Source: CAZMVY01 sp964653435
GTDB taxonomy: Bacteria; Planctomycetota; Phycisphaerae; UBA1845; PWPN01
Direction of reading: 5' to 3'
Length of the DNA stretch: 52,693 nucleotides
Assembly: GCA_964653435.1 (NCBI GenBank)
Contig: CAZZFA010000032.1
Span: 1-52,693 of the forward strand
Below the pieces are notes generated by a model. The model did no database searches. It had not been told where the DNA came from and was given only the letters and a program-made list of their open reading frames with translations. A program made the position numbers and the translations under genes. This document shows positions 16,414 through 23,715 of the stretch, piece after piece (position 1 is the first letter of the stretch; every line of letters starts with the position of its first letter).

Positions 16414-16442
16414 TTGGAATAGCACCGATTGAGTGCTATATA
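16414..16442 (+). promoter_or_regulatory. Promoter of the isc operon
   Basis: TTGGAA (16414-16419), exactly 17 bases, TATATA (16437-16442). It is 39 bases upstream of the iscR ATG. The IscR-like palindrome lies between and over the two boxes. Confidence 0.75.
16419..16439 (+). promoter_or_regulatory. Candidate IscR operator
   Basis: ATAGCAC and GTGCTAT are perfect 7-bp inverted arms around a 7-base spacer (CGATTGA). The dyad covers the whole promoter spacer and touches both hexamers, so a bound dimer would block RNA polymerase. The family of the adjacent regulator (Rrf2/IscR, autoregulatory in proteobacteria) makes IscR the likely ligand. The sequence differs from the E. coli consensus. Confidence 0.65.
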
Positions 16443-16481
16443 GGGTGTAGAAGGTGTCGTCCCGACGGAGGCGCGAGCTGG

Positions 16482-16946
16482 ATGCTGGCCCTGACGAAAA
16501 AGACGGAGTATGCGTTGATCGCGCTGACCTGTCTGGCCCGGGCGGAGAGCCGGTGGGTCAGCGCGCGGGAGATTTCGGCGCAATACGGCATCCCTCTGGC
16601 TCTGCTGATGAACATCCTCAAGACGCTCGCACAGAGCGGGTTGGTCCGGTCGGTCCGTGGGGCTCGTGGCGGCTATGTCCTGGCGCGCCCGGCGTCGGAC
16701 ATCTCGATAGAAACGATCATCCTGGCCGTCGAAGGGCCGGTGTGCCTGACCCAGTGCATCGCGGAGCGGGATGGGGTGCCGCGCGGCAAGTGCGAAGTCA
16801 GACCCGCGTGCCCGGTGCGGGGCTCGGTGCGCTCGATCAACGCGAAGTTGCGGACGCTGCTGGGGCAGGTGAGACTCTCGCAGCTCATTGAGGACCCATC
16901 GGTGTGCCCGGTCACGACGGCCCTGCCCGCCGGGAGGACGGGATGA
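16482..16946 (+). CDS. iscR: Rrf2 family regulator IscR
   Basis: A 154-residue Rrf2 regulator. The winged-helix domain starts MLALTKKTEYALIALTCLA, with recognition region VSAREISAQYGIPLALLMNI and wing RGARGGYVLARP. Cys88, Cys92, Cys104 and Cys110 are placed to bind a [2Fe-2S] cluster, so it can sense cluster supply. First gene of the isc operon; its stop overlaps the iscS start (ATGA), which suggests coupling. The ATG at 16482 is chosen because the family always starts just before the LTxxTEYAL motif. GGAGG lies about ten bases upstream. It probably represses its own operon through the palindrome at 16419-16439. The Cys spacing (3, 11 and 5 intervening residues) is wider than in E. coli IscR. 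Confidence 0.93.
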   Translation: MLALTKKTEYALIALTCLARAESRWVSAREISAQYGIPLALLMNILKTLAQSGLVRSVRGARGGYVLARPASDISIETIILAVEGPVCLTQCIAERDGVPRGKCEVRPACPVRGSVRSINAKLRTLLGQVRLSQLIEDPSVCPVTTALPAGRTG

Positions 16947-18172
16947 AAGGTTCCCCGACGACGATGAAGCCCATATACCTCGACAACAGCGCCACGACCC
17001 CCGTGGACCCGCGCGTACTGGAGGCGATGCTTCCGTATTTCACGGAGCGTTTCGGCAACGCGGCCAGCCGCAACCATCGTTTCGGCTGGGAGGCCAAGGA
17101 CGCCGTGGAAACCGCGAGGGAACAGGTGGCCCGGCTGCTCGGAGCAGAGCCCGCCGACATTGTGTTCACCAGCGGAGCAACGGAAAGCAACAACATCGCG
17201 ATCAAAGGCGTCGCGCAGATGTACCGGGACAAGGGCAATCACCTGATCACGCAGGTGACCGAGCACAAGGCGATACTCGACCCCTGCCGGTATCTGGAGA
17301 GCCAGGGTTTCCGCGTCACCTTTCTGCCCGTTGACCGGAAGGGGCGGATCGACCTGCAACAGTTGAAGGACTCGATCACCCGCGATACGATCCTCGTGTC
17401 CGTCATGGCGGCGAACAACGAAATCGGGACAACCCAGCCCATCGCCCAGATCGGGGCGATCTGTCGGGAAAAGCAGGTCCTTTTCCACACGGACGCGACG
17501 CAAGCCTACGGCAAGATTCCGATCGATGTGAACGCGATGGGAATCGATCTTCTCTCGTGCAGCGCCCACAAGATCAACGGCCCGAAGGGCGTCGGTGCGC
17601 TGTACGTGCGTCGCAAGGCGCCCCGCGTCCGGGCGGAGCCGGTGCTTCACGGCGGCGGACATGAACGGGGGATGCGATCCGGAACGCTGAACGTGCCGGG
17701 GATCGTGGGCCTGGGAAAGGCCTCGGAAATCTGTCGCCTCGAGATGGCCGACGAATCAACGCGCGTGGGCGCGCTGCGCGACCGGCTCTGGGACGGGTTG
17801 CGTACGCGGCTCGAGGAGATTACCCGAAACGGGGATCCCGAGCACACCGTGCCGGGCGTGTTGAACGTCAGCTTCGCGTACGTCGAAGGCGAATCGCTGA
17901 TGATGGCGATGGAGGACGTGGCGGTCAGCAGCGGGTCGGCCTGTACGAGTGCGTCGCTGGAGCCGAGCTACGTGCTCAAGGCGCTCGGGGTCCGCGACGA
18001 CCTGGCTCACGGCTCGATCCGCTTTTCCGTCGGGCGTTTCAATACGCAGTACGAAATCGACTACGTGATCGGGCGCGTCGCGGAGGCCGTCAACAGGCTG
18101 CGCGAAATGAGCCCGCTGTACGAGATGGCGCGCGAAGGAATCGATCCGTCGAAGGCGGATTGGCAGGGATGA
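16943..18172 (+). CDS. iscS: Cysteine desulfurase IscS
   Basis: A 409-residue group I cysteine desulfurase, which takes sulfur from cysteine through an enzyme persulfide and passes it to IscU. The PLP Lys is Lys210 in SCSAHKINGPKG, and the persulfide Cys is Cys334 in SSGSACTSASLE, on the long mobile loop typical of IscS. The C-terminus (MSPLYEMAREGIDPSKADW) matches the IscU-binding tail of true IscS, which separates it from NifS and SufS. The ATG at 16943 overlaps the iscR stop and has GGGAGG upstream; an internal ATG at 16964 lacks a ribosome binding site. Confidence 0.97.
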   Translation: MKGSPTTMKPIYLDNSATTPVDPRVLEAMLPYFTERFGNAASRNHRFGWEAKDAVETAREQVARLLGAEPADIVFTSGATESNNIAIKGVAQMYRDKGNHLITQVTEHKAILDPCRYLESQGFRVTFLPVDRKGRIDLQQLKDSITRDTILVSVMAANNEIGTTQPIAQIGAICREKQVLFHTDATQAYGKIPIDVNAMGIDLLSCSAHKINGPKGVGALYVRRKAPRVRAEPVLHGGGHERGMRSGTLNVPGIVGLGKASEICRLEMADESTRVGALRDRLWDGLRTRLEEITRNGDPEHTVPGVLNVSFAYVEGESLMMAMEDVAVSSGSACTSASLEPSYVLKALGVRDDLAHGSIRFSVGRFNTQYEIDYVIGRVAEAVNRLREMSPLYEMAREGIDPSKADWQG

Positions 18173-18248
18173 GCGGCAGCCGACGACCGGCCGCCCGCGC
18201 CGGGTGCAGGCACGGAGGCACCGGAACAGAAACTTACGGAGCTCGTCG

Positions 18249-18677
18249 ATGGCATACAGCGATAAGGTGATCGATCATTTCAACAACCCGCGCAACGTCG
18301 GGTCGCTCGACCGGCACAGCGAGTCGGTGGGCACGGGTATCGTCGGGGCGCCGGAATGCGGCGACGTGATGCGACTCCAGATCCAGGTTGACGACAACGA
18401 CCGCATCGTCGATGCGAAGTTCAAGACGTTCGGCTGCGGCAGCGCGATTGCCAGCAGTTCGCTTGCGACGGAATGGATCAAGGGCCGCACCCTGGACGAA
18501 GCGATGGAGCTCAAGAACACGGAGATCGTGCGGGAACTGTCGCTTCCGCCGGTGAAGATTCACTGCAGCGTACTTGCCGAAGAGGCGGTACGGGCGGCCA
18601 TTGCCGACCTGAAGCGAAAGCGGAAGCAAAGGGAGGCAGCGGAATCGCCATCGCAGGTGGCGTCGCCGCCGCGGTAG
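18249..18677 (+). CDS. iscU: Iron-sulfur scaffold protein IscU
   Basis: A 142-residue IscU, the scaffold where [2Fe-2S] clusters form. Ligands Cys37, Cys63 and Cys106 and the cluster-releasing Asp39 (PECGDV) are present, as is the LPPVK motif (99-103) that HscA recognises. The last about 20 residues (KRKRKQREAAESPSQVASPPR) are a charged extension beyond the usual 128-residue protein. The gene starts 76 bases after iscS; no strong ribosome binding site is visible beyond a weak ACGGAG. A terminator-like hairpin follows before iscA. Confidence 0.97.
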   Translation: MAYSDKVIDHFNNPRNVGSLDRHSESVGTGIVGAPECGDVMRLQIQVDDNDRIVDAKFKTFGCGSAIASSSLATEWIKGRTLDEAMELKNTEIVRELSLPPVKIHCSVLAEEAVRAAIADLKRKRKQREAAESPSQVASPPR

Positions 18678-18784
18678 CGCCGTATCCGGCGGACGAGCGT
18701 CGTGCGGTCCCGGCCCCTGAGGAACCCGAAAGGCAATCCCAAGCGTGGACGCCGGGCGGCGAAGCTTTCTGCCGAAAACGGCAC

Positions 18785-18790
18785 TACAAT
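18785..18790 (+). promoter_or_regulatory. Possible internal -10 box upstream of iscA
   Basis: TACAAT lies 18 bases before the terminator hairpin. No good -35 box is seen at 16-18 bp. If used, the transcript would enter the terminator almost at once, as in an attenuated leader. Confidence 0.3.
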
Positions 18791-18808
18791 GGATACGTTG
18801 AATATCGG

Positions 18809-18865
18809 GGGCGCCGGCCGGTATGCAATTGGGCTTCGGGTCGGGCCGACCGGCGCCCGTTTTTT
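18809..18865 (+). terminator. Intrinsic terminator/attenuator between iscU and iscA
   Basis: GGGCGCCGG (18809-18817) pairs perfectly with CCGGCGCCC (18850-18858), followed by G and six T (18860-18865). It sits inside the isc operon, 131 bases after iscU and 46 before iscA. It should reduce transcription of iscA-hscBA-fdx-iscX relative to iscRSU. Confidence 0.75.
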
Positions 18866-18911
18866 CTTCCGGCACGCAGACCGGGTTCCGACCAGAAGGA
18901 GACTTCAATCC

Positions 18912-19241
18912 ATGCCGATCAGCCTGACCGAACGGGCCGCCAGGGAGGTGTTCGCCATACTCAAGGACCGGAATCTCCCGGAGACGACGCGGCTGCGCGT
19001 CGGTGTAAAGGGCGGCGGGTGCAGCGGGTTCACGTACACGCTCGACCTGGTGGACAACAAGGGCGAGCACGATGAGGAGTTCGAGTCGCACGGTGTGAAG
19101 GTCGTGTGCGACCTCAAGAGCTACCTGTACCTGAACGGAACGACCGTGGACTTCAAAGACGAGGTGATGGGGCGGGGATTCGTCTTTGACAACCCGAACG
19201 CCACGTCGAAGTGCGGCTGCGGAAGCAGCTTCTCCGCCTGA
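18912..19241 (+). CDS. iscA: Iron-sulfur carrier protein IscA
   Basis: A 109-residue A-type carrier. The three cluster-binding Cys are Cys37 (GGGCSGF), Cys101 and Cys103 (KCGCGSSF). Starts MPISLTERAAREVFAIL, and the family block NGTTVDFKDEVMGRGFVFDNPNA is close to consensus. A-type carriers pass clusters from IscU to target proteins, with a bias to [4Fe-4S] maturation. AGAAGGAG ten bases upstream supports the start at 18912. A small hairpin (19256-19272) follows the stop. Position in the isc operon favours iscA over erpA or sufA. Confidence 0.93.
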   Translation: MPISLTERAAREVFAILKDRNLPETTRLRVGVKGGGCSGFTYTLDLVDNKGEHDEEFESHGVKVVCDLKSYLYLNGTTVDFKDEVMGRGFVFDNPNATSKCGCGSSFSA

Positions 19242-19255
19242 CCGCCCGACCGGGC

Positions 19256-19272
19256 CTCGCTGCGGCAGCGAG
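19256..19272 (+). repeat. Hairpin after iscA
   Basis: CTCGCTG and CAGCGAG form a perfect 7-bp stem with a three-base loop, 14 bases after the iscA stop. No T run follows, so it may protect the mRNA end rather than terminate. Confidence 0.5.
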
Positions 19273-19373
19273 CGGCATGCCCGAAAGCCGCGGCCCGCCG
19301 GCTATCCTGTCGCCTGCGACCGGCGCAGGCGCGCCGACGAAGCGTCCGGATCCCGAACCGTTCGACGACCACC

Positions 19374-19991
19374 ATGGCGAAGAACCCGTCCAACCCACGG
19401 CCGATCAAATGCGACTCCTGCTCGCGCCCGATGGACTCGCCGGTCTGCTGTCAGGCGTGCCACACGCTGTATCCGGTGGATACGTCGGAGGATCACTTCC
19501 GCCTCTTCGGGCTGCCGCGACAATACGAGATCGACACGGCGGACCTTCATCGGCGATTCCTCTCGATCAGCCGGAACATTCACCCCGACCTCTTCGGCTC
19601 ACAGACGACGGAGATGCGGGCCCTGGCCCTGCGTCTGAGCGCGCAGGTCAACGAGGCGTACGAGATCCTGAAGGACCCCCTTCTGCGGGCCGAATATCTG
19701 CTCGAAAGCGCCGGCGGCCGGAGCGCAGCGGCGGACAAGAGCGTGCCGGGCGACCTGCTGGCGGAGGTGATGATGCTCCGCGAGGACATCGAGGCGGCCA
19801 GGGCCGACGGCGATACGGAGTCAATGGAGGCGATCCGCGCCCGGGTCGAGTCGCGCCGCGAGGCCGCGAAGAAGAAGATCGCCGCACTCTGCAAGCGGCT
19901 TGATGAGCCATCGGAGGAGGTCCGCAGCGAACTCCGGCGCCAGCTCAACGCCATGAAGTACCTCAACAACCTGCTGTCGGAGCTGGACTGA
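19374..19991 (+). CDS. hscB: Fe-S co-chaperone HscB with N-terminal zinc ribbon
   Basis: A 205-residue J-protein that brings IscU to HscA and stimulates its ATPase. Residues 13-29 carry CxxC knuckles (KCDSC, VCCQAC), a one-zinc ribbon missing from E. coli HscB (171 residues) but present in eukaryotic HSC20 and some other bacteria. The J domain follows (DHFRLFGLPRQYEID at about 40, HPD at 70-72). The C-terminal three-helix IscU-binding domain has VNEAYEILKDPLLRAEYLLE. It ends six bases before hscA. No strong ribosome binding site is seen before the ATG, but the zinc ribbon fixes the start. Confidence 0.95.
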   Translation: MAKNPSNPRPIKCDSCSRPMDSPVCCQACHTLYPVDTSEDHFRLFGLPRQYEIDTADLHRRFLSISRNIHPDLFGSQTTEMRALALRLSAQVNEAYEILKDPLLRAEYLLESAGGRSAAADKSVPGDLLAEVMMLREDIEAARADGDTESMEAIRARVESRREAAKKKIAALCKRLDEPSEEVRSELRRQLNAMKYLNNLLSELD

Positions 19992-19997
19992 CCCGCC

Positions 19998-21923
19998 ATG
20001 CCGTCACCCCCGGACACAATCGTCGGCATCGACCTCGGCACGACACACTCCCTGGTCGCTTACTGCGATGCGGCCGGCCCCCGGGTGATCCGGGACGAGC
20101 GCGGGGAGGGCCGCTTGCCATCCGTGCTTGCGTTCCGCGGGAGCCGCGTGACGATCGGCTGGGAGGCGAGGGCGCACGCCGTCGAGAACCCCCGGGCGAC
20201 CGTGTTTTCCATCAAGCGGCTCATGGGGCGCGGCTACGCCGACGTCGCCGAGAAGGAACTCCGCTTCCTGCCCTACCCCGTCATGCGCCGGCAGGCGGCG
20301 GAGGAGGAGCGCGACGTGGCCGCCGTCGAGGTGGACGGGCGTCTGCTGACGCCCCCGGAACTCAGCGCGATCATCCTGCGCGAACTTCGCCGGCGTGCCG
20401 AGCAGCACCTCGGGCACGAGGTCCGCCGGGCGGTGATCACCGTCCCGGCCTACTTCGACGACGCCCAGCGCCAGGCCACTCGCGACGCGGGACGCATCGC
20501 CGGGCTGGAGGTGCTGCGGATCATCAACGAACCGACGGCGGCGGCGCTGGCATACGGGCTGGGGCTTCGCGGGCGGGAGAAGGACGCGGCGAACGGCTCG
20601 ACCGTGGCGGTCTACGACCTGGGCGGCGGGACGTTCGACGTCTCCGTGCTGCGGCTGGAGGACGGCGTGTTCGAGGTGCTCAGCACGCACGGGGACACGC
20701 ACCTCGGCGGCGACGATTTCGACCGCGAGATCATCCTGCTCGTGCAGCGCGAAGTGCAGGAGCGGTTCGGGCTGACCATCGACACCCCCGAGATCAAGCA
20801 GGCGCTTCGGACATTTGCCGAGGATATCAAGATCCGGCTGAGCGAGCGGGAACAGGCGACGCTGGCCATCGACCTCGGAAAGGGGCGGACGTACGAGCGG
20901 GTGATCGAACGGGCGGAGTTTGAACGGATGATCGCGCCCTGGGTCGAACGAACCGTCGCCTCCTGCCGACAGGCCCTCCGAGACGCGGGCGTCGGGCCGG
21001 AGCAGATCCGTCAGGTGATCCTCGTCGGCGGCTCGACGAGAATCCCGCTCGTCCGCCGAAGGGTGGCCGAGGTATTCGGGCGGACGCCGTACACGGCGCT
21101 GAATCCCGACGAAGTGGTCGCATTGGGCGCCGCGGTGCAGGCGAGCATCCTCGGCGGCCTGAAACACGATCTGCTCCTGCTCGATGTGACGCCGCTCTCG
21201 CTGGGCATCGAGACGATGGGCGGCGCGGTCGGCAAGCTCATCCTCCGCAACACGCGGGTGCCGTGCCGCGCGCGGGAAATGTTCACGACATTCGTGGACG
21301 GGCAGACGAACATCCGCATCAACGTGCTTCAGGGCGAGCGCGAGCTGGCCCGCGACTGCCGTTCGCTCGGCGAGTTTGAGCTCCGCGGGATTCCGCCGAT
21401 GCCCGCCGGACTGCCGAAGATCGAGGTGACATTCCTGATCGACCAGAACGGCATCCTCGATGTCTCGGCGAAGGAGCTTCGCAGCGGCAAGGAGGCCGGC
21501 ATTCAGGTCGTGCCGGCCCACGGGCTGACGAAGGACGAAGTCGATCGGATGGAGATCGAATCGTATACGCACGCCCGCGAGGACATGACGGCGCACCGGC
21601 TGATCGACCTGCGAAACCAGGTCGCCTTTGACACACACAAGGCCGAGCAGGCCCTGGCCCGGGCGGGAGCCGCCCTGCCCGCCGAGGAAAGACAGCGCAT
21701 CGAGACGGCGATGAGATCGCTTCGACAACTCGCCGCAACGTGCACCGACGCCGACGAACTGCATCGAGCGCTCGACGCCTTCGGGAAGATGACGATCCAT
21801 CTGGCCGAGGTGAACATCACGGCCGCCCTGAAGACCATCGAACCGGCACAGGAAGCCGATGCGGCGCATCCGCGGCCGGCGAGGCCGGAACCCGGGGCGC
21901 AGCAGGCGGGATCCGTGCCATGA
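19998..21923 (+). CDS. hscA: Fe-S assembly Hsp70 chaperone HscA
   Basis: A 641-residue Hsp70-family ATPase. Nucleotide-binding motifs are GIDLGTTHSLVAYCD, VYDLGGGTFDVSVLRLEDG and GGSTRIPLVRRRVAEVFG. The substrate domain (about 385-500) starts LLLDVTPLSLGIETMGG and is followed by the lid. HscA binds the LPPVK loop of IscU and uses ATP to release the cluster to acceptors; HscB recruits the scaffold. Place in the isc operon and divergence in the substrate domain (RNTRVPCRAREMFTT) distinguish it from DnaK. It is about 25 residues longer than the E. coli protein, in a Pro/Ala/Glu-rich C-terminal tail. Confidence 0.96.
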   Translation: MPSPPDTIVGIDLGTTHSLVAYCDAAGPRVIRDERGEGRLPSVLAFRGSRVTIGWEARAHAVENPRATVFSIKRLMGRGYADVAEKELRFLPYPVMRRQAAEEERDVAAVEVDGRLLTPPELSAIILRELRRRAEQHLGHEVRRAVITVPAYFDDAQRQATRDAGRIAGLEVLRIINEPTAAALAYGLGLRGREKDAANGSTVAVYDLGGGTFDVSVLRLEDGVFEVLSTHGDTHLGGDDFDREIILLVQREVQERFGLTIDTPEIKQALRTFAEDIKIRLSEREQATLAIDLGKGRTYERVIERAEFERMIAPWVERTVASCRQALRDAGVGPEQIRQVILVGGSTRIPLVRRRVAEVFGRTPYTALNPDEVVALGAAVQASILGGLKHDLLLLDVTPLSLGIETMGGAVGKLILRNTRVPCRAREMFTTFVDGQTNIRINVLQGERELARDCRSLGEFELRGIPPMPAGLPKIEVTFLIDQNGILDVSAKELRSGKEAGIQVVPAHGLTKDEVDRMEIESYTHAREDMTAHRLIDLRNQVAFDTHKAEQALARAGAALPAEERQRIETAMRSLRQLAATCTDADELHRALDAFGKMTIHLAEVNITAALKTIEPAQEADAAHPRPARPEPGAQQAGSVP

Positions 21924-22020
21924 GCCGGCGTGCCGAGGGCGTTCCGCGGCGGGCGACGGGAGGGCCGGAACCGTTGCCCGTGTACCGGCTTCGAAGCCGG
22001 CGGCCCGGAGCAAGACGAGT

Positions 22021-22401
22021 ATGAGCCGTGCGCTGCCCGGTCGGAGCTTCCGCGTAACCTTTCTGCCGGCGGGTCGCACGGTGGTGGTAAACCCGCAGGA
22101 TCTTCCGTATGGCCGCTGCGGCCTGCCGGGTAGCTTGCTCGACATCGCGTTGGGAAACGGAATCGAGATGGAGCATGCCTGCGGAGGCGTATGTGCCTGC
22201 TCGACCTGTCACGTGATCGTCCGGGAAGGGATCGAAAGCTGCAGCGCTCCTACGGAAAAGGAGCAGGATCAGCTTGACCTGGTCCCCGGGCTGCGGCCCA
22301 CGTCGCGACTCGCATGCCAGTGCGTGCCGGACGGGACCTGCGACATCGTGGCCGAGCTGCCGGCGTGGAACCGGAACGCCGTGAGGGAGCGTGAACGATG
22401 A
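22021..22401 (+). CDS. fdx: ISC [2Fe-2S] ferredoxin
   Basis: A 126-residue adrenodoxin-type ferredoxin which supplies electrons for cluster assembly on IscU. Ligands are Cys54, Cys60, Cys63 (EHACGGVCACSTC) and Cys99 (RLACQC). A short insert with an extra Cys (DLPYGRCGLPG) follows the first beta strands. The C-terminus PAWNRNAVRERER resembles the basic tail of E. coli Fdx. The gene starts 97 bases after hscA. Confidence 0.95.
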   Translation: MSRALPGRSFRVTFLPAGRTVVVNPQDLPYGRCGLPGSLLDIALGNGIEMEHACGGVCACSTCHVIVREGIESCSAPTEKEQDQLDLVPGLRPTSRLACQCVPDGTCDIVAELPAWNRNAVRERER

Positions 22402-22513
22402 AGCGTCAGAAACGGGGAATGACGATGGCCGGAACACCCCGCAACGAGCCCGGCCCGGACCAGCCCGGTGTGCCGCGCGCCTCGTCTCCCAGTCCGCCTT
22501 TTCGAGGTGTCTT

Positions 22514-22729
22514 ATGGCCCGAAGTCTGAAATGGACCGACTCGGAGGAGATCGGCATGGCGCTGCACGCCAAGATGCCGGACGTCGATCCCCTGGAGGTG
22601 CGGTTTACCGACCTGCGACGATGGGTGATGGAACTTCCGGACTTTGACGACAATCCGCAGACATCCAGCGAAAAGTGCCTGGAGGCGATCCAGATGGCGT
22701 GGCTCGACCACTACCAGAACGCGGACTGA
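22514..22729 (+). CDS. iscX: ISC assembly protein IscX
   Basis: A 71-residue IscX, close to the E. coli length of 66. Diagnostic motifs are LKWTDSEEIGMAL, DPLEVRFTDLRRWVMEL and DFDDNPQTSSEKCLEAIQMAWLD. IscX binds iron weakly and docks on IscS at the same site as frataxin, modulating the rate of cluster formation. The ATG at 22514 follows GAGG; the frame stays open upstream without homology. It is the last gene of the operon. No frataxin gene (cyaY) is in the window. Confidence 0.95.
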   Translation: MARSLKWTDSEEIGMALHAKMPDVDPLEVRFTDLRRWVMELPDFDDNPQTSSEKCLEAIQMAWLDHYQNAD

Positions 22730-22769
22730 ACGCCGACGCCGACCATGCCGCAGCGCCGAAAGCGACGGC

Positions 22770-22799
22770 TTGCACGGGGGAAGGCCGACGCCGTATACT
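22770..22799 (+). promoter_or_regulatory. Promoter of the response regulator gene
   Basis: TTGCAC (22770-22775), 18 bases, TATACT (22794-22799), 48 bases before the ATG. It lies just after iscX, so the isc operon probably ends here, though no terminator is visible in the gap. Confidence 0.65.
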
Positions 22800-22847
22800 G
22801 TGGTTCCGGTGCAGGTAACCAGCCGGCAGAATGCAGCGAGGATTCCC

Positions 22848-23234
22848 ATGGCAGAGCCTTTCGACGGCAAGACGATTCTGATCGTGGACGACGACGCGGA
22901 CATGGTGACGGCGATTGAGGCCGCGTTGAAGGACAGCGGCGCCGAAATCAAGAAGGCCGGGGACGGAAATGCGGCTGTGACGATCGCACAGAACGAGAAC
23001 CCGGACCTCATCGTGCTCGACCTGATGCTGCCCAAGCGAAGCGGATTGCTCGTTCTGGAAAAGCTCAAGGCCAAGAAACCCAGGGGCAGCAAGCCCTATG
23101 TAATCATGATTACGGGGAATCCTGGCACACGCCATCGGCAGTATGCCGAGACGCTCGGCGTCGATGGATACCTGATCAAGCCCTTCCGCATGGATCGGCT
23201 GACCGACACGATCAAGGAGTTGCTGGCCAAGTAG
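22848..23234 (+). CDS. Single-domain response regulator
   Basis: A 128-residue stand-alone receiver domain with no output domain. Acidic pocket DDD at 14-16, phospho-acceptor Asp58 (IVLDLMLP), switch Thr in IMITGN, and Lys in LIKPFR. It is probably a CheY-like or phosphorelay protein in the cytoplasm; it starts MAEPFDGKTILIVDDDADM. It has its own promoter and a terminator directly after. The nearest kinase is at 27268, not adjacent, so pairing is uncertain. Confidence 0.9.
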   Translation: MAEPFDGKTILIVDDDADMVTAIEAALKDSGAEIKKAGDGNAAVTIAQNENPDLIVLDLMLPKRSGLLVLEKLKAKKPRGSKPYVIMITGNPGTRHRQYAETLGVDGYLIKPFRMDRLTDTIKELLAK

Positions 23235-23244
23235 GCGGGAAGCG

Positions 23245-23271
23245 GCAAGCCGGCGGCTGTTGCCTTTTTTG
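23245..23271 (+). terminator. Terminator of the response regulator gene
   Basis: GGCAA (23245-23249) pairs with TTGCC (23261-23265), extended inside by GCCG/CGGC with a two-base bulge, and six T follow (23266-23271). Confidence 0.75.
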
Positions 23272-23323
23272 AGGCCCCCCGTCCCGCCTCGCCGGGGAGT
23301 ACTCGAGGCCGCCGGGGCGGGGC

Positions 23324-23352
23324 TTGCAAAGTGACCCCGTCCGCGTTATTGT
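23324..23352 (+). promoter_or_regulatory. Promoter of rpsO
   Basis: TTGCAA (23324-23329), 17 bases, TATTGT (23347-23352). The predicted leader before rpsO is about 85 bases. Confidence 0.65.
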
Positions 23353-23385
23353 GCCGGCAGTGGAATAGAACAGGGAAACGTAAGA

Positions 23386-23428
23386 GGTCTCAAAAAGACC
23401 GTTTGGGCAAAACCGGCTGAGGACCGGT
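23386..23428 (+). promoter_or_regulatory. rpsO leader hairpins (candidate S15 binding site)
   Basis: GGTCT/AGACC with loop CAAAA (23386-23400) and ACCGG/CCGGT with a seven-base loop (23412-23428) sit in the last 60 bases before the start codon. S15 binds its own leader in several phyla with unrelated folds. This is a candidate only. Confidence 0.4.
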
Positions 23429-23445
23429 CACAGGCGGTGGACACC

Positions 23446-23715
23446 ATGGCGATGACGTCGGAACGGAAACGTGAAGTCGTGTCGGCCCATCGAAGGCATG
23501 AGGCGGATACAGGCTCGACCGAGGTACAAGTCGCGTTGCTGACCGAGCGCATCACGCAGTTAACGGACCACCTGAAGTCTCACAAGAAGGACCATGCCTC
23601 TCGCCGGGGATTGCTCAAGATGGTCGGCAAACGGTCGCGGCTCCTGAAGTACCTGACGGGAACGGACCGGGAACGGTATCAGAAGATCATTGCAAGCCTC
23701 GGATTGCGAAAATAG
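23446..23715 (+). CDS. rpsO: 30S ribosomal protein S15 (uS15)
   Basis: An 89-residue S15, exactly the usual length when started at the ATG at 23446 (an in-frame GTG at 23437 would add three residues). Family blocks are HEADTGSTEVQVALLTERI, LTDHLKSHKKDHASRRGLL and LLKYLTGTDRERYQKIIASLGLRK. It binds 16S rRNA early in 30S assembly. It is upstream of pnp, the standard arrangement, with a 426-base gap. Confidence 0.98.
   Translation: MAMTSERKREVVSAHRRHEADTGSTEVQVALLTERITQLTDHLKSHKKDHASRRGLLKMVGKRSRLLKYLTGTDRERYQKIIASLGLRK

Noticed and set aside
20004..22145. A 713-codon open frame on the minus strand
   Set aside because: It is the complement of hscA. Long antisense frames opposite Hsp70 genes are a known artefact.
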